Below, piece by piece: positions 7,611 to 14,264 of a stretch of DNA of 17,680 nucleotides. Source of the DNA: an uncultured Roseburia sp. (lineage in GTDB: Bacteria > Bacillota > Clostridia > Lachnospirales > Lachnospiraceae); assembly GCA_910584215.1 (NCBI GenBank), contig CAJTYI010000062.1:1050-18729 (forward strand), in the 5' to 3' direction. The notes beneath the pieces were generated by a model that was not told the origin of the DNA, did no database searches, and worked only from the letters and a program-made list of their open reading frames with translations. The translations under genes were made by a program, and so were the position numbers. Position 1 is the first letter of the stretch, and the number at the start of each line of letters is the position of its first letter.

Positions 7611-9212
7611 ATGAGTAACGCAAAAGAAACGATTGAGAGCGGCAGAGCCGTGTTGGGGTTGGAGTTTGGTTCCACCCGCATCAAGGCCGTGCTGATCGAC
7701 GAGGACAGTAAGCCGATTGCCCAGGGCGCCCACGACTGGGAAAACCGTCTGGAGGACGGCATCTGGACCTACCATTTGGAGGATATCTGGACGGGGCTGC
7801 AGGAGTGTTACGGCAGGCTCACGGAGGATGTGAAAAATCAATACGGCGTGACGGTCAAAAGGCTTGCCGCCATGGGATTTTCTGGTATGATGCATGGCTA
7901 TATGGCATTTGACAAGGCGGGGGAACTGCTGGTTCCGTTCCGCACCTGGAGAAATACGATCACTGCGGACGCGGCGGCGGCTCTGACAGAGGAGTTTCAA
8001 TTTAACATTCCACAGAGATGGAGCATCGCGCATCTCTATCAGGCGATCCTCAATCAGGAGGCGCATGTCAAAGAGATCGATTTTTTTACAACGCTGGCAG
8101 GGTATATCCACTGGAAATTGTCGGGCGAGAAAGTACTTGGCGTTGGCGAGGCGTCGGGTATGTTTCCGATCGATGCCAAGACGCATGACTATCATGCGAA
8201 GATGACGGCACAGTTTGACGCGCTTGTTTCGGACCGGGAACTGCCATGGAAATTGACAGATCTTCTGCCGCGTGTTCTGCAGGCCGGTGAGGCGGCCGGT
8301 GTTTTGACCGCCGAGGGAGCAAAACTTCTGGATGTGAGCGGCAACCTGGAGCCGGGGGTTCCGATGTGTCCGCCGGAGGGAGATGCGGGTACGGGAATGG
8401 CGGCTACGAACTCGGTTGCCGTGCGCACCGGTAATGTGTCTGCCGGGACTTCCGTGTTTGCGATGGTTGTGCTGGAAGAGGAGCTCAAAGCCCTGCACGA
8501 AGAGCTGGATATGGTGACAACTCCAGCCGGTGACGCGGTGGCAATGGTACACTGCAATAACTGTACATCCGACTTAAACGCTTGGGTGGGGCTGTTCAAA
8601 GAATTTGCGGACGCGTTCGGCGTATCGGCCGATATGGATGCGCTCTATGGAACGCTCTATCGCAAAGCGCTCGAGGGAGCCAAAGACTGTGGCGGGCTGG
8701 TTTCCTACAATTATTTTTCCGGTGAGCCAATCACCGGCACCAACGAGGGACGTCCGCTGTTTGTGCGCAGGCCGGATGCCAAGCTGACGCTCGCCAACTT
8801 CATGAGGAGCCATCTGTATGCGTCGCTTGCCACCTTAAAGCTGGGGCTTGATATTCTGATGAAAGAGGAGAAGGTAAAGGTTGACCGCATTTACGGGCAT
8901 GGCGGGCTGTTCAAGACAAAAGGCGTAGGGCAGGGAATCCTTGCCGCGGCCATGAACGCCCCGGTCGCAGTGATGAAGACCGCCGGCGAGGGAGGACCCT
9001 GGGGTATGGCGCTTTTGGCAGCTTACATGGTAAACAAAACGGACTCTGAGACGTTCGAACAGTATCTGAGTCATAAAGTATTTGCGGCCGGAGCGGATGA
9101 CGGCGAAGTGTTAGAGCCGGATGCGGCAGACGTCGCTGGATTTGACGCCTATATCGAGGATTACAAAAAGGTGCTCGCAGCGGAGAAAGCGGCGATCGCC
9201 AACTATTGCTGA
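7611..9212 (+). CDS. araB: L-ribulokinase-type FGGY carbohydrate kinase
   Basis: 533 residues, close to the length of the Bacteroides-type ribulokinases it resembles. It phosphorylates L-ribulose with ATP to L-ribulose 5-phosphate, the second step of L-arabinose use, in the cytoplasm. Seen: the N-terminal phosphate-binding segment GLEFGSTRIKAVLIDED at 15-31; GFSGMMHGYMAFD and PFRTWRNTIT, typical substrate-side stretches; and a C-terminal nucleotide-domain motif GHGGLFKTKGVGQG from 429, followed by GEGGPWGMALLAAY. The ATG at 7611 follows GGAGG at 7600-7604 with a 6-nt spacer. As the first gene of the cluster, it is followed by araA after 105 nt. Sequence alone could suggest another FGGY substrate such as xylulose, but adjacency to araA and araD makes L-ribulose by far the best assignment. 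Confidence 0.93.
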   Translation: MSNAKETIESGRAVLGLEFGSTRIKAVLIDEDSKPIAQGAHDWENRLEDGIWTYHLEDIWTGLQECYGRLTEDVKNQYGVTVKRLAAMGFSGMMHGYMAFDKAGELLVPFRTWRNTITADAAAALTEEFQFNIPQRWSIAHLYQAILNQEAHVKEIDFFTTLAGYIHWKLSGEKVLGVGEASGMFPIDAKTHDYHAKMTAQFDALVSDRELPWKLTDLLPRVLQAGEAAGVLTAEGAKLLDVSGNLEPGVPMCPPEGDAGTGMAATNSVAVRTGNVSAGTSVFAMVVLEEELKALHEELDMVTTPAGDAVAMVHCNNCTSDLNAWVGLFKEFADAFGVSADMDALYGTLYRKALEGAKDCGGLVSYNYFSGEPITGTNEGRPLFVRRPDAKLTLANFMRSHLYASLATLKLGLDILMKEEKVKVDRIYGHGGLFKTKGVGQGILAAAMNAPVAVMKTAGEGGPWGMALLAAYMVNKTDSETFEQYLSHKVFAAGADDGEVLEPDAADVAGFDAYIEDYKKVLAAEKAAIANYC

Positions 9213-9226
9213 GAAGCCTGATTGTG

Positions 9227-9281
9227 CATGATCGTTGCGGTGTCCAGACGATTTGCAATGCCTGGACGGCCAGAGATCATG
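9227..9281 (+). other. Nested inverted repeats in the araB-araA gap
   Basis: CATGATC at 9227-9233 pairs with GATCATG at 9275-9281, and inside it GTCCAG at 9242-9247 pairs with CTGGAC at 9262-9267. This makes one interrupted stem-loop covering half of the 105-nt gap. No T run follows, so it is not an intrinsic terminator. It could be an mRNA processing or stability element that separates araB from araA expression. AAGGAGG for araA comes later at 9305-9311. Confidence 0.5.
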
Positions 9282-9317
9282 ATCATATATCTTAAAATAT
9301 TTTGAAGGAGGATATCA

Positions 9318-10814
9318 ATGTTAGCAGCAAAGAATTACAAGTTTTGGTTTTGTACCGGCTCCCAGGATTTATACGGTGACGAGTGCTTAAGGAATGTGGC
9401 GGACCATGCCAAAATCATTGTCGCAAAGCTCAATGAATCGGGGGTACTGCCCTATGAGGTGGTCTGGAAGCCTACGCTTATCACCAATGAACTGATTCGC
9501 AAAACCTTTAATGAGGCCAATATGGACGATGCGTGTGCCGGCGTGATCACATGGATGCACACATTTTCACCTGCCAAATCATGGATTTTGGGACTGCAGG
9601 AGTACAGAAAACCCCTGCTTCACCTGCATACACAGTTTAACGAGGAACTTCCGTATGATACGATTGATATGGATTTTATGAACGAGAACCAGTCGGCGCA
9701 CGGCGACCGCGAGTATGGGCATATCGTCAGCCGCATGGGCATCGAGCGCAAAGTCGTGGTGGGGCACTGGTCGGACCGAACAGTGCAGGAGCGCATTTCC
9801 GAATGGATGCGCACAGCGATCGGCGTGATTGAGAGCAGCCACATCCGTGTAATGCGTGTGGCTGACAACATGCGCAACGTCGCAGTGACGGAGGGCGATA
9901 AGGTTGAGGCGCAGCTTAAGTTTGGCTGGGAAATCGATACATATCCGGTCAATGAGATCGCAGAATCAGTAGCGGCCGTTTCCGAGGCCGACACCAATGC
10001 GCTGGTGGAAGAGTACTACGGCAAATATGAGATTTTGCTCGAGGGGCGCGTCCCGGAGGAGTTTAAACGCCACGTTGCCGTGCAGGCGCAGATTGAGATT
10101 GGCTTCGAGCGTTTTCTGGAAGAAAAGAATTATCAGGCGATCGTCACGCATTTCGGTGATTTGGGCGCCTTAAAGCAGCTTCCGGGTCTGGCGATTCAGC
10201 GGTTGATGGAAAAGGGCTACGGCTTCGGCGCGGAGGGCGACTGGAAGGTTGCCGCTATGGTACGCCTGATGAAGATTATGACCGCCGGAATGGAGGGCGC
10301 GAAAGGAACCTCGATGTTGGAGGACTATACATACAATTTTGTCAAAGGAAAAGAAGGGATTTTACAGGCCCATATGCTGGAAATCTGTCCTACGATTGCG
10401 GACGGACCAATCAGCATCAAGTGCCAGCCGCTCTCCATGGGTGACAGAGAAGACCCGGCGAGATTGGTCTTTACCTCCAAAGAAGGCAGAGGAATTGCCA
10501 CTTCCTTAATCGATCTTGGCAGCCGTTTCCGTCTCATCATCAACGATGTGGACTGCAAAAAAGTGGAAAAACCGATGCCGAAACTCCCGGTGGCAACCAA
10601 TTTCTGGACGCCGCAGCCCAACCTGTATACGGGGGCAGAGGCGTGGATATTGGCAGGAGGCGCGCACCACACAGCGTTTACATATGATCTGAGTGCGGAG
10701 CAGATGGGCGACTGGGCTGCTGCCATGGGTATTGAGGCGGTTTATATTGACAAGGACACGACGATTCGCGATTTTAAGAAAGACCTGATGCTGGGCAATG
10801 TTGTATACCGTTAG
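9318..10814 (+). CDS. araA: L-arabinose isomerase
   Basis: 498 residues, the usual length of the bacterial enzyme. It interconverts L-arabinose and L-ribulose using Mn(II), as a cytoplasmic oligomer. Seen: the N-terminal FWFCTGSQDLYGDE; WMHTFSPAKSWI at 79-90; and the four expected metal ligands, Glu306 in GAEGDWK, Glu335 in SMLEDYTY, His352 in AHMLEICP, and His450 or 451 in GGAHHTAF, in line with Glu306/Glu333/His350/His450 of E. coli AraA. It is full-length and undamaged. The ATG at 9318 is preceded by AAGGAGG at 9305-9311 with a 6-nt spacer, the best ribosome site in the operon. It sits between araB and a transaldolase gene, with a structured 145-nt gap after it. Confidence 0.97.
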   Translation: MLAAKNYKFWFCTGSQDLYGDECLRNVADHAKIIVAKLNESGVLPYEVVWKPTLITNELIRKTFNEANMDDACAGVITWMHTFSPAKSWILGLQEYRKPLLHLHTQFNEELPYDTIDMDFMNENQSAHGDREYGHIVSRMGIERKVVVGHWSDRTVQERISEWMRTAIGVIESSHIRVMRVADNMRNVAVTEGDKVEAQLKFGWEIDTYPVNEIAESVAAVSEADTNALVEEYYGKYEILLEGRVPEEFKRHVAVQAQIEIGFERFLEEKNYQAIVTHFGDLGALKQLPGLAIQRLMEKGYGFGAEGDWKVAAMVRLMKIMTAGMEGAKGTSMLEDYTYNFVKGKEGILQAHMLEICPTIADGPISIKCQPLSMGDREDPARLVFTSKEGRGIATSLIDLGSRFRLIINDVDCKKVEKPMPKLPVATNFWTPQPNLYTGAEAWILAGGAHHTAFTYDLSAEQMGDWAAAMGIEAVYIDKDTTIRDFKKDLMLGNVVYR

Positions 10815-10841
10815 TGTGAGAAGAACTAGAAATGGAGGAAA

Positions 10842-10928
10842 AGATTGAAATTTAATTTTCAATCTGCAAGTTTGTGTCTGTGCGGCATCCACAAACTTGT
10901 TCATGCGCATAGTCTCAGCAAAGCTGAG
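10842..10928 (+). other. Three consecutive hairpins in the araA-tal gap
   Basis: Hairpin 1: AGATTGAAA (10842-10850) with TTTCAATCT (10857-10865), perfect 9 bp, 6-nt loop. Hairpin 2: CAAGTTTGTG (10867-10876) with CACAAACTTG (10890-10899), perfect 10 bp, 13-nt loop. Hairpin 3: CTCAGC (10914-10919) with GCTGAG (10923-10928), perfect 6 bp, 3-nt loop. None is followed by a T run. They lie back to back between the araA stop and the tal ribosome site, as expected of an RNA processing or stability element. Confidence 0.65.
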
Positions 10929-10976
10929 CCTTTAAAGCCGCGCAGAAATGAGGAAAACAATGAAATTTTTTATTGA
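10845..10976 (+). other. Possible leader ORF or decayed copy of the tal start
   Basis: GGAGG at 10834-10838 lies 6 nt before a TTG at 10845 that opens a 43-codon frame beginning MKFNFQSASL if TTG is read as Met. It ends at TGA 10974-10976, 17 nt inside tal, so translation of it could couple to tal. Its start also resembles the tal start: from GAGG onward, 27 of 35 bases match the segment 115 nt downstream. I do not recognise the peptide. It may be a real leader, a relic of duplication or a chance frame. Confidence 0.25.
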
Positions 10977-11613
10977 TACTGCAAATGTAGAGGACATCCG
11001 CAAGGCAAACGACATGGGCGTGATCTGTGGCGTTACGACCAACCCCTCCCTGATCGCCAAAGAGGGCAGAGACTTTAACGAGGTTATTAAGGAGATCACG
11101 ACGATCGTGAATGGCCCGATCAGCGGCGAGGTAAAGGCTACCACCGTTGACGCGGAGGGGATGATCAAAGAGGGGAGAGAGATCGCCGCGATCCATCACA
11201 ATATGGTAGTAAAGATTCCCATGACAGTGGAGGGATTAAAGGCAGTGAAGGTGCTCGCCCAAGAGGGCATCAAGACAAATGTGACCCTGATTTTTTCGGC
11301 CAACCAGGCTCTTCTTGCGGCGCGGGCGGGCGCAACATATGTGTCGCCGTTCCTTGGCAGATTAGACGACATTAACATGACGGGCGTTGACCTGATTGGA
11401 GATATCGTGCAGATCTTTGACAATTACAGACTGGAGACGGAGATCATCGCGGCTTCCATCCGCAATCCAATCCACGTGACAGACTGTGCGCTTGCCGGCG
11501 CGCATATCGCAACCGTGCCTTATAAGGTGATTGAGCAGATGACAAAGCATCCGCTTACGGATGCGGGAATTGAAAAATTCCAGGCCGATTATAAGGCTGT
11601 ATTTGGAGAATAG
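10960..11613 (+). CDS. tal: Transaldolase, small TalC type
   Basis: 217 residues, typical of the short transaldolase/fructose-6-phosphate aldolase family. It moves a dihydroxyacetone unit between sugar phosphates in the non-oxidative pentose phosphate pathway. The ATG at 10960 is preferred over one four codons earlier: the protein then begins MKFFIDTAN like its family and GAGG sits 6 nt upstream. Seen: CGVTTNPSLIAKEG at 23-36; VVKIPMT with the Schiff-base Lys85; TNVTLIFSANQA at 107-118; and SPFLGRLDD from 129. Phe131 occupies the place where E. coli FSA has Tyr131, and Glu57 the place where FSA has Gln59. Those two residues are known to separate transaldolases from true FSA enzymes, so transaldolase activity is preferred. 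The context beside transketolase subunits and araA agrees. Confidence 0.92.
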   Translation: MKFFIDTANVEDIRKANDMGVICGVTTNPSLIAKEGRDFNEVIKEITTIVNGPISGEVKATTVDAEGMIKEGREIAAIHHNMVVKIPMTVEGLKAVKVLAQEGIKTNVTLIFSANQALLAARAGATYVSPFLGRLDDINMTGVDLIGDIVQIFDNYRLETEIIAASIRNPIHVTDCALAGAHIATVPYKVIEQMTKHPLTDAGIEKFQADYKAVFGE

Positions 11614-11654
11614 CGTGAGAAGAACGCCTTTATTGTTATTTGATGAAAAGAAAT

Positions 11655-11668
11655 GCCGCTTGTGCGGC
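11655..11668 (+). other. Short GC hairpin before tktN
   Basis: GCCGC (11655-11659) pairs with GCGGC (11664-11668) around a TTGT loop, ending 5 nt before the GAGAGGA ribosome site of the next gene in a 70-nt gap. It could modulate initiation or be chance; no T run follows it. Confidence 0.3.
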
Positions 11669-11683
11669 GGAATGAGAGGAACT

Positions 11684-12520
11684 ATGACAAATTTAGAACT
11701 TCAGAAAATCGCTGTGGAAGTTCGCAGAGGTATTATCGACGGGGTGCACAGTGCGAAAGCCGGACATCCGGGCGGTTCCCTTTCTGCGGCAGAGATTTTT
11801 ACCTATCTTTACTTTGAAGAGATGAATATTGACCCGAAAAATCCCAAAGATCCGGATCGTGACCGATTTGTATTGTCGAAGGGCCATACCGCGCCGGGGT
11901 TGTACTCGGCGCTGGCAAACCGTGGATATTTCCCGGTAGAAGATCTGCTGACCCTGCGCCATACGGGCTCATATTTGCAGGGACATCCCGACATGAAGCA
12001 TATACCGGGGGTCGATATGTCTTCCGGTTCGCTCGGACAGGGTGTGTCTGCCGCCTGCGGCATGGCACTGGCCGGAAAGTTAAACGCAAAAGACTACCGT
12101 GTCTATGCACTCTGCGGCGACGGTGAGATCGAGGAAGGGCAGATCTGGGAAGCCGCCATGTTTGCGGGCTTTCGCAAGCTCGACAACCTTTGTGTGATTG
12201 TGGACAACAATAATTTGCAGATTGATGGGCCGATTGATAAGGTGTGCTCCCCCTACCCGATTGACAAAAAGTTTGAGAGTTTTAATTTCCATGTCATCAA
12301 TATCAACGGCAATAATTTTGATGAGCTGCGGAGTGCTTTTGCGGAAGCGAGGGCCACAAAGGGGATGCCGACGGCGATTATTGCCCGCACCTTAAAGGGA
12401 AAAGATATCTCATTTATGGAGAACAGCATCGACTGGCACGGCAAGGCGCCGAATGATGAAGAGTACGCAATCGCAGTCGAGGATTTGAGAAAGGTAGGTG
12501 AGGCGCTATGTCAGAATTAA
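11684..12520 (+). CDS. tktN: Transketolase, N-terminal (TPP pyrophosphate-binding) subunit
   Basis: 278 residues covering only the first third-to-half of a classical transketolase; the rest is in the next gene. Together they transfer two-carbon ketol units, here from xylulose 5-phosphate made by AraD. Seen: AKAGHPGGSLSAAE at 25-38 with His28, LSKGHTAPGLYSAL with His68, LQGHPD with His101, and the thiamine-diphosphate motif GDGEIEEG at 145-152 ending in DNNNLQ at 174-179, which binds Mg(II) and pyrophosphate. The ATG at 11684 gives the usual N-terminus MTNLELQKIA and follows GAGAGGA (11674-11680); an ATG four codons earlier (11672) is a weaker choice. Its stop overlaps the start of the partner gene by 13 nt, which suggests coupled translation and equal subunit dosage. 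Confidence 0.95.
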   Translation: MTNLELQKIAVEVRRGIIDGVHSAKAGHPGGSLSAAEIFTYLYFEEMNIDPKNPKDPDRDRFVLSKGHTAPGLYSALANRGYFPVEDLLTLRHTGSYLQGHPDMKHIPGVDMSSGSLGQGVSAACGMALAGKLNAKDYRVYALCGDGEIEEGQIWEAAMFAGFRKLDNLCVIVDNNNLQIDGPIDKVCSPYPIDKKFESFNFHVININGNNFDELRSAFAEARATKGMPTAIIARTLKGKDISFMENSIDWHGKAPNDEEYAIAVEDLRKVGEALCQN

Positions 12521-13449
12521 AACCGATGGCGACAAGAGAGAGTTATGGAAACGCTCTGCTTGAGCTGGGAAAAGAACAGGAAAACCTCATCGTGCTGGAC
12601 GCAGATCTGGCGGCAGCCACCAAGACAGGGGTGTTTCGGAAGGCATTTCCGGACAGGCATATCGACTGCGGTATCGCGGAGGCCAATATGACTGGTGTCG
12701 CAGCGGGACTTTCTACCTGTGGCTTCGTACCGTTTATCAGTACATTTGCCATGTTTGCGGCGGGCCGCTCCTACGAGCAGGTGAGAAATTCGATCGGTTA
12801 TCCGCACTTGAACGTCAAAATAGGCGCGACACATGCGGGAATTTCCGTAGGTGAGGACGGCGCTTCTCATCAGTGCTTAGAGGATATTGCCCTGATGCGT
12901 GCCATTCCGGGTATGGTAGTCATCAATCCGGCCGATGATGTGGAGGCGAGAGCGGCAGTGCACGCTGCCTATGCGTACGACGGGCCGGTTTACCTGCGTT
13001 TTGGACGCCTCGCGATTCCGGTCATCAACGACAGTCCCGATTACAAGTTTGAGATCGGCAAGGGCGTGCTGCTGCGCGACGGCAAGGACGTGACACTGAT
13101 CGCCACCGGACTGTGTGTCTACGAGACGCTCTGCGCGGCTGATATGCTATCGGAAAAGGGCATCGATGCGCAGGTGATCAATATTCATACGATCAAACCG
13201 ATCGATGAGGACATGATTCTTGCCGCGGCGGAAAAGACGGGCCGCATCTTTACGATTGAGGAACACTCGATCATAGGAGGGCTTGGCGGAGCCGTGGCCG
13301 AAGTGCTCAGTGAGAAGCGTCCGACGAAGCTGACGAGAATTGGCGTGAATGATGTGTTTGGCGAGTCGGGTCCGGCCAAAGAGCTGCTGCACAAGTACAA
13401 GCTGGACGCGGAGGGTATTGCAGAGCGCGTACAAAAGGAACTGGCGTAA
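12508..13449 (+). CDS. tktC: Transketolase, C-terminal (pyrimidine-binding) subunit
   Basis: 313 residues with the pyrimidine-binding and C-terminal domains of transketolase, completing the enzyme begun by the previous gene. Seen: MATRESYGNALLEL at 7-20; CGIAEANMTGVAAGL at 54-68 with Glu58, the residue that activates the thiamine ring in this fold; GATHAGISVGEDGASHQ at 106-122; YLRFGR; and a C-terminal domain with TIEEHSIIGGLGGAVAE and GVNDVFGESG. The start ATG at 12508 lies inside the end of tktN, with GAGG at 12500-12503. This split form is common in Firmicutes and archaea and is not a broken gene: both parts are intact and have their own initiation signals. A DXP-synthase-like enzyme is excluded by the split layout and pathway context. 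Confidence 0.95.
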   Translation: MSELKPMATRESYGNALLELGKEQENLIVLDADLAAATKTGVFRKAFPDRHIDCGIAEANMTGVAAGLSTCGFVPFISTFAMFAAGRSYEQVRNSIGYPHLNVKIGATHAGISVGEDGASHQCLEDIALMRAIPGMVVINPADDVEARAAVHAAYAYDGPVYLRFGRLAIPVINDSPDYKFEIGKGVLLRDGKDVTLIATGLCVYETLCAADMLSEKGIDAQVINIHTIKPIDEDMILAAAEKTGRIFTIEEHSIIGGLGGAVAEVLSEKRPTKLTRIGVNDVFGESGPAKELLHKYKLDAEGIAERVQKELA

Positions 13450-13490
13450 AAAGTATATTTTTGAGTCGGAGCAGTTTACTGCGATGACAT

Positions 13491-13495
13491 GGAGG
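13491..13495 (+). promoter_or_regulatory. Ribosome binding site deciding the GTG start of araD
   Basis: GGAGG lies 6 nt before a GTG at 13502. An in-frame ATG at 13484 has no ribosome site and would add six residues absent from the family. Starting at the GTG gives MLEELKKQV, matching the E. coli AraD N-terminus MLEDLKRQV. Confidence 0.9.
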
Positions 13496-13501
13496 ATTCG
13501 T

Positions 13502-14197
13502 GTGTTAGAAGAGTTAAAAAAACAGGTATACGAGGCCAATATGGAGCTTCCCCGCCGCGGACTAATTACTTACACCTGGGGCAATGTCAGCGGGATTGAC
13601 CGGGAGAGCGGTTATTTTGTCATCAAGCCAAGCGGTGTGGATTATGATGATCTGAAGCCGGAGGATATGGTTGTGATGGACCTGGAGGGCAATCAGATCG
13701 AGGGAACCTATAAACCGTCTTCCGACACGGCCACACATCTGGAGTTATATAAGAAATACCAGGAGATCGGGGGCATTGTGCACACTCATTCACCGGAGGC
13801 GGTAGCATGGGCGCAGGCCGGGAGGGACATTCCTCTTTATGGAACGACACATGCCGATTATTTCCTGGGTTCCATACCATGTGCCAGAAATCTTACGCCA
13901 CAGGAGATCGACGAGGCGTATGAGAAAAATACCGGTGTGGTGATCATTGAAACGTTCGAGAAGCGAGGCATCAATCCGATGTATACCCCTGCGGTGCTCT
14001 GCCAGAATCATGGCCCGTTCACATGGGGAAAGGACGCGGCGGAGGCAGTGCACAACGCTGTGGTACTCGAGGAGGTTGCGAAAATGGCAAGAAACACGGA
14101 ACAGATCAATCCACAGGTGAAACCGGCGCCAAGCAGCATTAAGGAAAAGCATTTTTACCGCAAACACGGTGCAAATGCCTATTATGGACAGAATTGA
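13502..14197 (+). CDS. araD: L-ribulose-5-phosphate 4-epimerase
   Basis: 231 residues, the same length as E. coli AraD. It converts L-ribulose 5-phosphate to D-xylulose 5-phosphate by a zinc-dependent retro-aldol/aldol mechanism, completing the arabinose-specific steps. It starts at GTG. Seen: TYTWGNVSGIDRE at 24-35; IKPSGVDYDDL; KPSSDTATH with Asp75; the zinc ligands His94 and His96 in GIVHTHS and His170 in QNHGPF; TTHADYF with Asp119; and the C-terminal KHFYRKHGANAYYGQ with Tyr228. These match E. coli Asp76, His95, His97, His171, Asp120 and Tyr229 with a one-residue shift. Class II aldolases share this fold, but the close match along the whole length leaves little doubt. It lies 52 nt after tktC and is followed by a hairpin with a short T run. 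Confidence 0.97.
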   Translation: MLEELKKQVYEANMELPRRGLITYTWGNVSGIDRESGYFVIKPSGVDYDDLKPEDMVVMDLEGNQIEGTYKPSSDTATHLELYKKYQEIGGIVHTHSPEAVAWAQAGRDIPLYGTTHADYFLGSIPCARNLTPQEIDEAYEKNTGVVIIETFEKRGINPMYTPAVLCQNHGPFTWGKDAAEAVHNAVVLEEVAKMARNTEQINPQVKPAPSSIKEKHFYRKHGANAYYGQN

Positions 14198-14203
14198 TTT
14201 ATG

Positions 14204-14234
14204 GGGCCGTCTGATATTTTCGGGCGGCTCTTTT
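14204..14234 (+). terminator. Possible weak intrinsic terminator after araD
   Basis: GGGCCGTC at 14204-14211 pairs with GGCGGCTC at 14223-14230 with two G-U wobbles and an 11-nt loop, followed directly by TTTT. The stem is moderate and the T run short, so it likely gives partial termination. That would lower expression of the galM-like gene and addB relative to araBAD. Confidence 0.55.
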
Positions 14235-14264
14235 CACCTGAATTGTGCAGAAAAGAGGTAGATC

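Noticed and set aside
7482..8552. A 356-codon minus-strand frame antisense to araB
   Set aside because: Composition is Arg/His/Pro-rich, as expected of a shadow of a biased coding frame, with no ribosome site and no recognisable motif; araB is intact.
861..11675. The 14-mer TGCGGCGGAATGAG before both the metal-sensor gene and tktN
   Set aside because: A single 14-nt match in a 17.7-kb window is about what chance predicts; both happen to lie near ribosome sites.
11561..11683. An upstream extension of tktN overlapping the end of tal
   Set aside because: The extra 41 residues are not transketolase-like and have no ribosome site; MTNLELQKIA at 11684 matches the family N-terminus.
12508..13449. 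Split transketolase as a frameshifted pseudogene
   Set aside because: Both halves are intact, each has its own start and ribosome site, and this two-gene form is a known variant.
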